A stretch of 64,000 bases of DNA. Origin: Saprospiraceae bacterium. Lineage in GTDB: Bacteria; Bacteroidota; Bacteroidia; Chitinophagales; Saprospiraceae. Where the stretch lies: NCBI GenBank assembly GCA_016712145.1, contig JADJRO010000003.1:558001-622000 (forward strand), written 5' to 3'. Below are positions 54,650-64,000 of this stretch, piece after piece. Within the stretch, counting starts at the first letter, position 1. Every line of letters starts with the position of its first letter. Made by a program: the position numbers and the translations under genes. The notes under the pieces are model-generated. The model did not search any database. It had not been told where the DNA came from and was given only the letters and a program-made list of their open reading frames with translations.

Positions 54650-56120
54650 AATTCATCTTTTATTTTTATTCACTATTATTTATCCAAGTAAAATCTTCTG
54701 TCAATTGATGGAAAATTTTACTTGGATTTTAGGTAGTGACCTTCGATTACAAGACTCCAATGTGATATAAATAAAATTTAATAACGATTCAATTGTGCAT
54801 ATTGGAAATTATAAAAGCCAAGCAACAATTTATACTGATGTTGGTGCAATATGCGATGAAGATGGGAATATAAAAGCAATCGCAACTAATTGTAATGTCA
54901 TGAACTCATTCTTAGATACAATTACTAATTCTACACTTTTGCACAATCGGAAGCTAGATTATTGCAAAATTAGCGGAGATTGGCGCTTTTCGCAATCAAG
55001 TATAATACTCCCTTATCAAAGAAAGAAATTCTGGCTAATATACATGGATGCAGAAATTATTGATTTTACTATAGATAGTCTCAAAGCACCCTTAATTGGT
55101 ACTCTTTATCAATCTATTATTGATTTTTCATCTGATCCTAACGGAATTCTTACAAATATTGGAGTAAAAATTTCTAATGATACCGTTACATGTTCCGGCC
55201 TGACAGCGTGTAAAATGATTGACAATGAAGGCTGGTGGCTAATAGCTCCAATAGATGGGAAGCCATGTTATAATATTTATTCCTGTACAAAGGACAGAAT
55301 TGATTTGTACAATTCTCAATGCATTGGAAGTAGTTTTTTTAATGAATTTGATTTTTTTGGCCAAGCCAGCTTTAGTCCTGATAAAAATTACTATGCTAGA
55401 TTTAATTTAAGAAATGGACTACATCTATTCAGTTTCGATGCTAAAAATGGCAAATTGAATGATCCAGTTAACATTCACCCACCAATAAATGAAGATAATT
55501 ATTATGGCGGTTTGTGCTTCTCTCCAAATTCTCGATTCCTATACTTATTTTGCGATAAATCTATATTTCAATATGATTTACAAAGTCAAGATATTAACAA
55601 TTCTGCCGTTTTAATTGATACTTTAAATTTGCCTATTGGAAGGGAATATACTGCTAATTTTAATCATGGACTTATTGCCCCAGATGGGAGAATTTATATA
55701 TCAGGCATAGGAAACCATAAGTATCTTCATGTTATTAATGATCCGGATTGTAAAGGATTGGAATGCAATTTAACACAACTGGCCATCAAATTACCCTCAA
55801 TAAACTCTTGGGGTATCCCAAACTACCCATATTTTAATGACTGGAAAAATATTGCAAATTGCCAGCCGAATAGAGCATTTAAAACTGAAAGCAATGAAAA
55901 TATTTCATTAAAATTTACAGATGACGGGATTCTTTATCAGAATAATAATGGTGATTCTTACAGATTAAATATTTTTGATATGAGCAGTAGACCAGTGCTA
56001 AATACTTTTTTAAATATTATTAAAGGAAAAATAGAGATAAATGATTTACCAGTTGGTGTTTATATTATAACTATAATTGGAAAAAACAGGCATTCTGTAA
56101 TTAAATATTTTAAAGCATGA
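54615..56120 (+). CDS. T9SS-exported propeller-like protein with in-frame TAA near the N-terminus
   Basis: The best start is ATG 54615: MKTVYLKFLKSKIHLLFLFT, a signal peptide ending near FCQ, then WILGSDLRLQDSNVI. A TAA follows at 54768-54770, and the same frame continues with IKFNNDSIVHIGNYKSQAT to the end. From an internal GTG at 54795 the product is 441 residues but lacks a signal. Conserved motifs are ATIYTDVGAICDEDGN, FSPDKNYYARFN, LIAPDGRIYISG, LHVINDPDCKG and LPSINSWGIPNYPYF; the C-terminus is a T9SS tail (LNIFDMSSRP...VGVYIITIIGK). Paralogue of the gene at 43712. Correcting the TAA gives about 501 residues. Confidence 0.8.
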
Positions 56121-56391
56121 TCTTTGTTTGATTGAAGAATAATCAAACTTTTCAATTCAATTTTAATTTTATTTTGGAATAAGCAGAATGAAATTAAAAT
56201 CCAATTTATCCAAACGATAAATTTATAAGCTTAATTAAGGTATTGAGGTTGGAAATCAAGTCCAATGTTGCTAATTATTATTAGATATATTTGAAATATT
56301 ATTTTAAATTAATGGAAATTAGGTATCCGTCTAAGTAAGTACATCTTGCCTGATCCTTAGCCACCATATAGCTTTGCTGAAAATTTAATTT

Positions 56392-56679
56392 ATGACAAAC
56401 CAAGAATTTGAACAGCTGAATATTGAATTGGAATCAAGCGGCATGTCGCTTAAAAGTTTTATGGCAATCAGGGGGTTTCCAATACATCAATATCATTATT
56501 GGAGAAAGAAGTACAGTTTAAAGGATCCATCAAAATCAAAAAATAAATTTATTCAAATTGGATCGATCCAGCCACCAAATTCAATAATACGTTTGGAATA
56601 TCCAAATGGAGTGGTTATTAATTTTCAATCAGATCCGGGATCGGAAACATTACTCAAACTGATCAATGCCAAAAGTTGA
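56392..56679 (+). CDS. tnpA: IS66 family protein TnpA
   Basis: 95 residues. Begins MTNQEFEQLNIELESSGMSL, with an HTH-like segment (SLKSFMAIRGFPIHQYHYWR) and a C-terminal strand region (IIRLEYPNGVVINF), as in IS66 accessory proteins (IS66 Orf1/TnpA). It overlaps tnpB at its stop codon (TTGA). Needed with TnpB and TnpC for transposition in studied relatives. Confidence 0.88.
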   Translation: MTNQEFEQLNIELESSGMSLKSFMAIRGFPIHQYHYWRKKYSLKDPSKSKNKFIQIGSIQPPNSIIRLEYPNGVVINFQSDPGSETLLKLINAKS

Positions 56680-57056
56680 TTCCGTTTACTAGTGGCCACC
56701 GGTATTTCATATACACCGGGATCACTGATTTTCGAAAAGGTTATGATGGACTGTTTGGAATGATAAGAACAATTATGCAATGCAATCCATTGAATGGAGA
56801 TTTATACATATTCACAAACAAACGACACAATCAATTGCGAATGATGGTTTATGATACAGGTGGTTTAGTATTATTGTGCAAGCGATTAGAAAAAGGTACT
56901 TTCGAAATTATTAAATCTGAATCCAGTAGCATTAAAATGAATATCAGCTGGACTCAACTAATGTGCATCATGCAAGGCATTAAATTAAAAAGTATTCGAT
57001 ACAGAAAACGGCACAATATTGTTGAAAATAAATTGGTAAATAATTTTGTAAATTAG
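56676..57056 (+). CDS. tnpB: IS66 family protein TnpB
   Basis: 126 residues starting at TTG 56676 which overlaps the tnpA stop. Motifs TGITDFRKGYDGLFGMIRTI, GDLYIFTNKRHNQLRMMVYD and LLCKRLEKGTFEI are the IS66 Orf2 (TnpB) signature (RKG-x-D-x-L, F-x-N-R/K-R-x-x-x-L-K, KRLE-x-G-x-F). Stop TAG. Length slightly above the usual 115-120. Confidence 0.92.
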   Translation: MIPFTSGHRYFIYTGITDFRKGYDGLFGMIRTIMQCNPLNGDLYIFTNKRHNQLRMMVYDTGGLVLLCKRLEKGTFEIIKSESSSIKMNISWTQLMCIMQGIKLKSIRYRKRHNIVENKLVNNFVN

Positions 57057-57079
57057 AAATAAATTGCGATCTTGTTGTT

Positions 57080-58578
57080 GTGATACAAGATTCAAATAAA
57101 GAAATTTCAAATGAACATTTACTTGCACAAAATGCAGAATACAAAAATAGAATTGTATTTTAGAACATGAAATATCACAACTTAAGCGATTAATATTTGG
57201 TGCAAAATCAGAACGGTTTATAAGCAATGAGCCACCGCTTCCGCCAAATACATTATTCTCACAAGCACACCAGGACGAACAGCCATTAGAAAATTTAACT
57301 CAAGAAATAACATATACCCGTGATAAGCCAATTCATAAGCGTGGAGGAAGGAAAGAACTGCCAGCCCATTTAGAACGTAATGTGATTGAATTAAAACCAC
57401 AAGGATACACTGATGATATGAAGTACATTGGGATGAATGTTACTGAAGAACTTGAATACAAACCTGGCCAAATGTATGTAAATCGATATGAAAGACCCAA
57501 ATACATAGATCCAATCACAAAACAGATACTCATCGCTCCAATGCCATCCAGAGTAGTTGATAAATGTATTGCAGGACCAGGCATGATGGCACATGTGATC
57601 ATTAGCAAATATTTGGATCATTTGCCTTATTACAGACAGCTTCAACAATTTAAAAGAATGCACCAGGTAGATATATCCAAATCTACTTTTGGAGAATGGG
57701 CTTCTCAATATGTTACTGTGTTAGAACCAATTTATAATGCTCATAAAAAGGAAATATTATCAAATGGTTATTTGCAAACAGATGAAAGCTATATTGAAGT
57801 CCAGTCAGATGAAGTTGAAGGCAAATGCCATAAAGGATACATGTGGGTAAGCAGAGATCCACAAAATAATTTAGTTTTGTTCACCTATCAGGAAGGCCGT
57901 TCTGGAGAAAGTTTAATAAATCATATCCACGGATTTAAAGGAAAATTGCAAGCGGACGGTTATGGAGCATACGAAAAATATAAAGACAACCCGGATTTTA
58001 TTTTATTCAGTTGCTGGGCTCATGCCAGAAGATATTTTGAACAAGCGCTTGACAATGATAAAGAGCGATCGGAATTTATTATAACACAAATTCAAATCCT
58101 GTATGAAATAGAGAAATCAGCTAAAGAACACAATTTAACCAACGAAGACAGACAAAAATGGCGACACAAATATGCCGCTCCAGTATTAAATACTATTAAA
58201 GAGTATCTTGATAAAAATGCTGAATTAATTTTGCCGGCAAGTGCAATTGGAAAAGCTTTTGGATATACTATAAAAAGATGGGATAAACTAGTTGCATATA
58301 CGATACATGGCGAAGTAGAAATTGATAATAATCTAGTTGAAAATTCCATCCGGCCTCTAGAATTGGGAAGGAAGAATTATTTATTCGCAGGTTCCCATGA
58401 ATCTGCTCAGCGATCGGCTGTAGTCTATTCGCTACTTGGAACTTGTAAGCTTCATAGTATAAATCCGTATGTGTGGTTAACAGATGTATATCAAAGAATC
58501 AAGGATCATCCAATCAATCGAATTGCAGAACTACTACCACAGAATTGGAAAAATTCAAATGATACATCTAGCGTTTAG
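57080..58578 (+). CDS. tnpC: IS66 family transposase TnpC (frameshifted at the N-terminus)
   Basis: The intact open frame is 57382-58578 (398 residues) and extends up to about 57163. It contains the zinc-finger region (RYERPKYIDP), the DDE catalytic domain (NGYLQTDESYIEVQ, LQADGYGAYEKY, VENSIRPLELGRKNYLFAG) and a C-terminal TnpC tail (YVWLTDVYQRIKDHP). The N-terminal helical segment starts at GTG 57080 (IQDSNKEISNEHLLAQNAEY) and stops at TAG 57161; adding one T at the T run 57157-57160 joins it to EHEISQLKRLIFGAKSERF. The transposase is therefore probably inactive. Confidence 0.9.
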
Positions 58579-58612
58579 CTTATCAAATAAGTGCACTTGG
58601 TAGGACGGATAC

Positions 58613-58766
58613 AAAAGATCTTTATAGAGAATACCGTATTTATTGCGATTATAGCGGTCATCGCTTCTGTTCTCTAAGAACATTCAGTGATAGGTTGCGT
58701 GCTATGGGTTTTGTTATTGAGCGGAAAATTTTTGGAAATACATTATTTATTAAGAAAGATCTTTAA
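58613..58766 (+). pseudogene. 3' fragment of a primase/helicase-type mobile-element gene
   Basis: Immediately after the IS66 right end, a frame reads KDLYREYRIYCDYSGHRFCS, LRTFSDRLRAMGFVIERK and GNTLFIKKDL, then TAA. This is like the winged-helix C-terminus of P4/VapE-type primase-helicase proteins on Bacteroidota islands. The 5' part is missing. The insertion of the IS cut it off from its start. Confidence 0.55.
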
Positions 58767-58773
58767 TATAACC

Positions 58774-60135
58774 TTAATCTAATTTTGCTTTAATTTTCGC
58801 AATTAATTGTTCAAAAGCTTTGAAAAATATAATAAGAGCAAAAATTGGCAGTAACCAAACTACGCGACTCTGATATCTATCAAGTACGTTGGAAAATGTA
58901 CAACAGATATATGCATTAGAAAAAAGATAAATTACAAGTACTAAAATACTCATTTTAAACCTTTCATCTTGAAGGATTAAATTATTAAAGACAATAATAA
59001 AAAGTGACACGATAGACAAAAATATAGTTATTATTTGAATATGGTTTAAGCTTTTAAAGTCAATCTTTTCTAATACTTGACGAGAAACCAAAAATTCTCG
59101 CATCTCGTCATTAAAATACTTATTAATTTCAATTTCTGATGGTTTGGTCATTTCACCCGAGGGAGCATCGCCGGTACTAAAACTAAAAAACTGCTTGAAA
59201 GTTTGATGGAAACTCTTCAAGAAAAACATTTTTGAATATTTATATGTAGTTAAAATGTCAATTAGGATTTCATTATCTTCATGTTTATATTTATTCCAGT
59301 CTCCATCCTTTGTTATTGGACTTTTAGAATCCCAAATAAGGTCCCATGGTAAATTATCTTTGTAATCACAAATATAATATTTATTCTTTTCACAGTTTTC
59401 TTGTAAATAGGGTTGAAGTATCGAATCGTCATGCATCTTGTGCATTAAAAACACATGTGTAGCTTGGGAGAAAATAAATTTTTTATCAATTAAATAATTC
59501 ATTATTGGAAATAAAACAATTGATAAAATAAAAAGCGATAGCAATGAAACAAATCGATTAAAACTGAAAGGGAAATTAATTATTATTCTATTTCTTAATG
59601 CAAACAATAACAATAAAATGCCTAAAACTATGAATAATATAAAAAAATGAGAATTGTGTGTAAAGAGACTAAAAATGAAAATTATAGATATAACTACATT
59701 CTCAAATTTTGAAAGGTTTTTTCCAAATAAAATTAAATAAAATGTAATAAATAAAAACGAGGTAAAAATATCTGGAGTAAGCATGCTTACATTAAATGAG
59801 ATACCAGTTGTAAAAGTTAAAATAAATAAACTTATTAAATAATAAATACCAAATGTATTTTTACTAAAAAATTCACGAAACAATAAGTAAATTAGAAGGG
59901 ATAAAATAATACTTTGAAAAAAAATTACATACCATAGCGATGACATAAGGCTAAGATATTTAATAAAAATTCCATAAAAGATTGGTCTATCAATTGGTAT
60001 TTTCATTTCAAAGCCAGATCGAATATATGTTCCAGTATCAGGGTATACAAAGGCATAGCTATTGTAAAAAGCAATAAAAAGAAGAATGATAGAGCCAAAA
60101 ATAATTAAGATAAAATTTTTAATTGAACTGCGCAT
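58774..60135 (-). CDS. Polytopic membrane protein, glycosyltransferase-like (GT-C fold)
   Basis: 453 residues with about 10-11 membrane segments. The first loop carries the pattern YPDTGTYIRSGFEMKIPIDRPIFYGIFI, in which acidic residues after the first helix resemble the GT-C/PMT catalytic loop. Further segments: MLTPDIFTSFLFI and LDRYQSRVVWLLPIF. No lipid carrier domain could be identified. It might transfer sugars to lipids or proteins; the family is otherwise uncharacterised to me. Divergently transcribed from the next gene (46 bp gap). Confidence 0.75.
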   Translation of the reverse strand: MRSSIKNFILIIFGSIILLFIAFYNSYAFVYPDTGTYIRSGFEMKIPIDRPIFYGIFIKYLSLMSSLWYVIFFQSIILSLLIYLLFREFFSKNTFGIYYLISLFILTFTTGISFNVSMLTPDIFTSFLFITFYLILFGKNLSKFENVVISIIFIFSLFTHNSHFFILFIVLGILLLLFALRNRIIINFPFSFNRFVSLLSLFILSIVLFPIMNYLIDKKFIFSQATHVFLMHKMHDDSILQPYLQENCEKNKYYICDYKDNLPWDLIWDSKSPITKDGDWNKYKHEDNEILIDILTTYKYSKMFFLKSFHQTFKQFFSFSTGDAPSGEMTKPSEIEINKYFNDEMREFLVSRQVLEKIDFKSLNHIQIITIFLSIVSLFIIVFNNLILQDERFKMSILVLVIYLFSNAYICCTFSNVLDRYQSRVVWLLPIFALIIFFKAFEQLIAKIKAKLD

Positions 60136-60181
60136 AATTGCTTAATTTTGAGCTTTATAATTCACAAAACTAATTAATATC

Positions 60182-60697
60182 ATGAAATTCTTAAAATTTT
60201 CTCTGTGTACTTCATTTTATACCTTTTCTATTTTGATGCAAATTGGGTGCGATGGATTCGAAAAGTCCAAGAGCAATAGTAGTGTAAAAAATGACTTAAC
60301 AAAGCAACTTTTCGTAAATATTATAGACTTCAATAATAAATTTATTTGTGCAGATGAAGCCAAAAGTGATACTTTATTTGCAAACAGAACTCAAGCTAGT
60401 GCTTGGGAAAAATTCACTTTTATATATTTAGACAGTAATGTGGTTGCATTAAAATCAATTAAAAATAAGTATATTTCAACTGATTCAGCTTCGGGATATT
60501 TTCTATTGGCTAACAAAAATACGATTGAAGAATCAAGTAAATTTGAAATTTTGAAACTTGAGAATGAAGATTTTGCATTCAAGACTATTTTCGGAACTTA
60601 TTTATGTTCGGATCAAGATATTTACGGTAAATTAATTGCTAATAGGCATGCAATTGGTAAATGGGAAAAATTTAAAATTATTAAAATTCTAGAGTAG
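60182..60697 (+). CDS. Lipoprotein with fascin-like beta-trefoil
   Basis: 171 residues. Lipoprotein-type signal (FSILMQIGC). Three repeats follow with the fascin-like pattern: NKFICADEAKSDTLFANRTQ followed by WEKF, NKYISTDSASGYFLLANKNT and TYLCSDQDIYGKLIANRHAI with WEKF. Each has the K-F/Y-I/V-x-A/T-D and LxANR motif. Beta-trefoil proteins of this type bind carbohydrates or actin in other organisms; a carbohydrate role is inferred. Confidence 0.8.
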   Translation: MKFLKFSLCTSFYTFSILMQIGCDGFEKSKSNSSVKNDLTKQLFVNIIDFNNKFICADEAKSDTLFANRTQASAWEKFTFIYLDSNVVALKSIKNKYISTDSASGYFLLANKNTIEESSKFEILKLENEDFAFKTIFGTYLCSDQDIYGKLIANRHAIGKWEKFKIIKILE

Positions 60698-60774
60698 GCA
60701 TTGAAATTTACAGCAATTCGAAATCTTGTTTTATGTGTGCTTGGACCTTGGGAAGTGTTCAATTTTGTTTAAAA

Positions 60775-60853
60775 AATTCCCATATTTCAATTTTATTAAA
60801 TATCTACAATTGTATTACATATTATATAACTTTGAAATTGAAATATGGGAATT
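60775..60853. repeat. Perfect 19-bp inverted repeat between convergent genes
   Basis: AATTCCCATATTTCAATTT (60775-60793) and its exact reverse complement (60835-60853) are separated by 41 bp. It lies between two convergent genes. No T run follows, so it is not a clear terminator; it could be a small mobile-element relic or bidirectional transcription stop. Confidence 0.8.
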
Positions 60854-60893
60854 GTTTATTGCATTAAAGCACCATAAGCAATTTATTGTAATG

Positions 60894-63758
60894 TCATTTA
60901 TGAACAAGAACTTTTTTTACAATTAATTTTGAATTGTCGTATTTTATTTTTATTAAGTAAATGCCAGGCAGTGATATGTCTTCTTCGTTAATGTATTCAG
61001 TTGCTGATGACAATCGGATGTTTTTTGAAAGCAGACGACTTCCGTTAGAATTATATATTTCAACAGAAACATCTTTGTCCTTTAGGCTTTTGTCAACGCT
61101 TAAAAAGAGACCGCCTCCAGTAGGATTTGGAAATATTTGAACTAAATTTTCACTATATTTCATTCTTACTTTTTTTCTAACTTTTAAGTCAGGTTGATAA
61201 TGTGTGCCACAACCGGTATCTTCATCATAAAATATTGTTTTACGTGTGGTAACATGCATGGCAGAGGTATCGCAACTGCTCCTGTTAAATGCTGTTAAAG
61301 TAACAATGTAGCCATTTCCATCATTTAGAGCATTTGAGCCAAATCCATTAAGTATAATGCCTGAAAGATTGAAATCGCCTGATTGACGTAGACTAGTAAT
61401 TTGCTCTTGATTATTTATTACTTGAGTTACAATTGGGTGTGGAGTGCCCTTTATTTTTGCAATGCTAATTTGTGCTTTGAAATTGCAAGATCTGAATTCA
61501 GGGGACCATATACTAACATTTACATTGGGTTTATATTTAATTGTGTCTTCATTTGAGTATCCATCTTCACAATATTCACCATATAATGTAAAATCTGAGT
61601 TTGGATTGCATTCATTTATGTGAATTATTTTACTAGCTGTAATAGTTGTATCATTATAGCAATCATTAATTTCTAAGATTAACTTGTAGTATCTATTGCA
61701 TTCCAGATTAAATCTGTCTGTATCCCAAGTCAAAACTTTATGGTATAGATCAAAATCACCTTGATGAAATTTATATACAAGTTTACCAGGTTCAATTTCA
61801 TTTGATGGACTGTAAAATCCCTCTGAACTTTGAAAAATTGCCCACGTCGATGAATCAGTAAGTTGATCTTTAACCCGGAAAATATAATCACATGAACAGA
61901 ATTCAGAATAAGTTGCATCAATCTCAATTGGTTCACCAAGGTCTATTGTCACAGTATCTTCTTCTAAAAAGCCATTTAAGGAAAATTGTGCATTAATAGT
62001 GCATCCCGCAAATTTTATTAATTGAACTTTCTCTTTCCATGTATTCAAAGATCCAGTTGCCAGTTTTATTCTATAATAACATCCTGGTTCAAAGGAATAA
62101 GTACTTCCATTATCAATATTGGGTTTTATCCAAATTGAGTCGATATTTATATAAGGCAATTGTTCAATAAGATCATTTGTTAACCATAGAATTTTTTCTA
62201 TGTATGTGCGCCCTCCAATGGAATCAGATTTTTCAATAGATATAAAATAATCGTTTTCACAGGTTTGAGTTCCTGTAACATCCATAATTATTCTAGACTT
62301 ACCATGGTTTTCTCCAAAAACTATTGGATCCAAGCATTCAACAAAGCTTGACGTATTTTGACATGTAGTATTTATTCCATTCAATTTAAATTCTACTTTC
62401 CTATTGCAATCAATGATTTTAAAGTAATTGGTTTCATAATCTCCATATTCCTGAGCTCCGCAGTAATTTGGTGTACATTGTAAGTTTTTACAATTAGGAG
62501 CAATTGCACCAATGGTTACCTTGAAGCAATCTCCTGTATCTGTCCAATCGCAGGAAAAAATTTCATTTAAATCAAATTCATAAATATTTGATAGAACAAA
62601 TGTATCATTGCGGCAATCAGAAGGGCTAACTTGTAAATTTGAAGGCGGCTTTATCCAATAGTAATAACTGAATAATGGCGATGTTGTGTCACATGCTGGA
62701 TACATCGTGAATTCAATGTAAAATGTGTGTAATGGTATATAGGCATTAGTTAATTCAATTTTGATTTTGGCACATGGTTCCTGGGCTTGAATTAAAACTG
62801 GATTTGACGCATATTGACCTTTTTTACCATTAAGATAAAAATCAACATTGCCGAAGGTATCATTTCGCTGATAGACATTCAAATCATATACTTGCATTAT
62901 GGAACTATCTAGTTTTGGTAGGTAATTTAATACTGGTGTATATCTTTCGATTTGATGGTTTAATATAATTGACATGGGCAAATCTGGTATCACATGATTA
63001 TCTATTATTCCACTTGCACCTTCTATATCAGTCATTATTTTTACGGGTATTCCATTGATATACCAAACAACTTTATTTTTATCCCATCTTAAACCGTATA
63101 ATACAGGCTGTGCACTAAAGACTTGGCCTGGTAATGAGTAATTCCATTTCGCACGAGCTGTTCCGAACCCAGTTGCATTCAATTCTTGACTAGTATGTAC
63201 AGTAACATCACCTACTCCATGCTCCATAATATCAATTTCATTATATCCAGCCGCGCCTCCAACGCCCCCAAAGAGCCAAAAAGCAGGAAAAACACCTCTT
63301 GTGGTTGGCGTTTTAATTAAAGCTTCAAAATAGCCATATTTATATTCTCCATCGAACTGATGAATCATTCCTCCTGAAAAATCGCTAGTATAACCTAATT
63401 TAGGATTTCCATTCAAGTAACACTCTACTGGATTCAAAGGATCAAATTTAGCACACAAATTTAACGAGCCATCACAGTTAACATTTTCTTGAATCATTAC
63501 GCAAACATCGCCGTGTCGCTTGCAATTCCAACCGTAATCAAACATAAATTCAGCACTTAAAGCATCTAAACTGCATGGATTAAGATATTGGCGTACTAAA
63601 GTATACATACTTTTCCAAGTAGTATCGCCATTTTTATTTAAGTCAATATTGGCAATTTTATTAATTTGGGTTGTGCCAAAATTGTTGAATGAAATAATTG
63701 CAATGCAAATTTGAATTATAAGTATATAACTGGTTTTATGATTAACCGATATACTCAT
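60894..63758 (-). CDS. Secreted glycoside hydrolase family 16 enzyme with T9SS sorting domain
   Basis: 954 residues from ATG 63758 (MSISVNHKTSYILIIQ), the start of a good signal peptide; a start 15 codons upstream is possible. The GH16 domain covers about residues 60-300 with GGMIHQFDGEYKYGYFEALI, FPAFWLFGG and the catalytic motif NEIDIMEHG (Glu174 nucleophile, Asp176, Glu179 acid/base). GH16 enzymes hydrolyse beta-1,3/1,4-glucans or galactans; the exact substrate is not readable. Several CBM/Ig-like modules follow, and the C-terminus is a type A T9SS domain (IFPNPTGGGLFLSVDKS). Confidence 0.9.
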   Translation of the reverse strand: MSISVNHKTSYILIIQICIAIISFNNFGTTQINKIANIDLNKNGDTTWKSMYTLVRQYLNPCSLDALSAEFMFDYGWNCKRHGDVCVMIQENVNCDGSLNLCAKFDPLNPVECYLNGNPKLGYTSDFSGGMIHQFDGEYKYGYFEALIKTPTTRGVFPAFWLFGGVGGAAGYNEIDIMEHGVGDVTVHTSQELNATGFGTARAKWNYSLPGQVFSAQPVLYGLRWDKNKVVWYINGIPVKIMTDIEGASGIIDNHVIPDLPMSIILNHQIERYTPVLNYLPKLDSSIMQVYDLNVYQRNDTFGNVDFYLNGKKGQYASNPVLIQAQEPCAKIKIELTNAYIPLHTFYIEFTMYPACDTTSPLFSYYYWIKPPSNLQVSPSDCRNDTFVLSNIYEFDLNEIFSCDWTDTGDCFKVTIGAIAPNCKNLQCTPNYCGAQEYGDYETNYFKIIDCNRKVEFKLNGINTTCQNTSSFVECLDPIVFGENHGKSRIIMDVTGTQTCENDYFISIEKSDSIGGRTYIEKILWLTNDLIEQLPYINIDSIWIKPNIDNGSTYSFEPGCYYRIKLATGSLNTWKEKVQLIKFAGCTINAQFSLNGFLEEDTVTIDLGEPIEIDATYSEFCSCDYIFRVKDQLTDSSTWAIFQSSEGFYSPSNEIEPGKLVYKFHQGDFDLYHKVLTWDTDRFNLECNRYYKLILEINDCYNDTTITASKIIHINECNPNSDFTLYGEYCEDGYSNEDTIKYKPNVNVSIWSPEFRSCNFKAQISIAKIKGTPHPIVTQVINNQEQITSLRQSGDFNLSGIILNGFGSNALNDGNGYIVTLTAFNRSSCDTSAMHVTTRKTIFYDEDTGCGTHYQPDLKVRKKVRMKYSENLVQIFPNPTGGGLFLSVDKSLKDKDVSVEIYNSNGSRLLSKNIRLSSATEYINEEDISLPGIYLIKIKYDNSKLIVKKVLVHK

Positions 63759-64000
63759 TGAATAAATCGGAGTAAGTAAGGCATTAGAATATTTAAGTTT
63801 CATAAATTTAATATTTAATTGTAAATTATTAATTATTTTCTTATCAAATTCGGATAGGCATCTTTATAAGCTTATATTTTCAATCTAATTAATGTTGATT
63901 CTAGAATAGATTTGAATGCGATTATTTCACTATTATTGATTTGAAATTAATTTTCTGATTAAAGAATATTGTAACAAATTATGTTTGCCTATTAAGTAAT

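Larger units (their letters stand above)
56323..58612 (+). mobile_element. Complete IS66-family insertion sequence (2290 bp)
   Basis: Terminal inverted repeats GTATCCGTCTAAGTAAGTAC (left, from 56323) and GTATCCGTCCTACCAAGTGC (right, reversed, ending 58612) enclose tnpA, tnpB and tnpC in the IS66 order. IS66 elements usually give 8-bp target duplications, but the flanks differ (GAAATTAG on the left, AAAAGATC on the right). The right flank is a primase-like gene fragment, so the copy probably recombined with another. A frameshift in tnpC suggests it is not active. Confidence 0.93.

Noticed and set aside
36985..54770. Stop-codon reassignment as explanation for in-frame TAG and TAA
   Set aside because: TAA, TAG and TGA all end well-supported genes here (for example terC and tnpB end in TAG, murC in TGA).

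Overview
The window looks like a chromosomal segment of an AT-rich member of the Bacteroidota, most like the Saprospiraceae/Chitinophagia group. This rests on many secreted proteins with type IX secretion (T9SS) C-terminal sorting domains, the -33/-7 promoter pattern (TTTG, about 20 bp, TAnnTTTG), the cluster miaB / sigma-54 activator / lptE / secG, and a TonB-dependent receptor. No rRNA is present; there is one tRNA (Val, GAC).

Layout. 0-4 kb: end of the division and cell-wall cluster (murC end, ftsQ, ftsA, ftsZ), closed by a strong terminator. 4-9 kb: a PKD-repeat secreted protein, an MsbA-like ABC exporter and murB. 9-15.4 kb: two large T9SS cargo proteins (LRR/Ig-like; PQQ-type sugar dehydrogenase-like) and tRNA-Val. 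15.5-19.2 kb: terC, a DEDDh exonuclease, and an MbnP/MbnH-like pair (lipoprotein plus di-haem MauG-like enzyme). 19.2-19.8 kb: a gene-free, highly structured stretch. 19.8-26 kb (minus strand): two large secreted proteins, one with twelve two-Cys repeats. 26.4-34.6 kb (minus strand): TonB receptor, secG, a TPR-like protein, lptE, sigma-54 activator and miaB. 34.6-37.6 kb: a 98-bp tandem repeat array, then the tyrosine/homogentisate catabolism genes hmgA and hppD. 37.8-40.2 kb (minus strand): a tightly coupled four-gene signalling operon.

40.4-58.8 kb is an accessory, decaying region. It holds two near-identical 3' fragments of a conjugation-type ATPase, a remnant IS66 end, a full-length IS66 element (2290 bp) without a target duplication, fragments of a putative tyrosine recombinase and a primase-like protein, 5'-truncated or nonsense-containing T9SS proteins, and a translationally coupled trio of lipoproteins of unknown role (52.4-54.4 kb). 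58.8-64 kb: a polytopic membrane protein, a fascin-like lipoprotein, and a GH16 secreted glycoside hydrolase with a T9SS tail.

A striking global feature is the number of broken frames. One-base shifts affect ftsZ, the PKD protein, the crystallin-like lipoprotein and the IS66 tnpC. In-frame stops affect hppD and two related T9SS proteins. Because ftsZ is among them, at least some may be assembly errors (for example homopolymer indels) rather than biology. Read-level checking would decide this.
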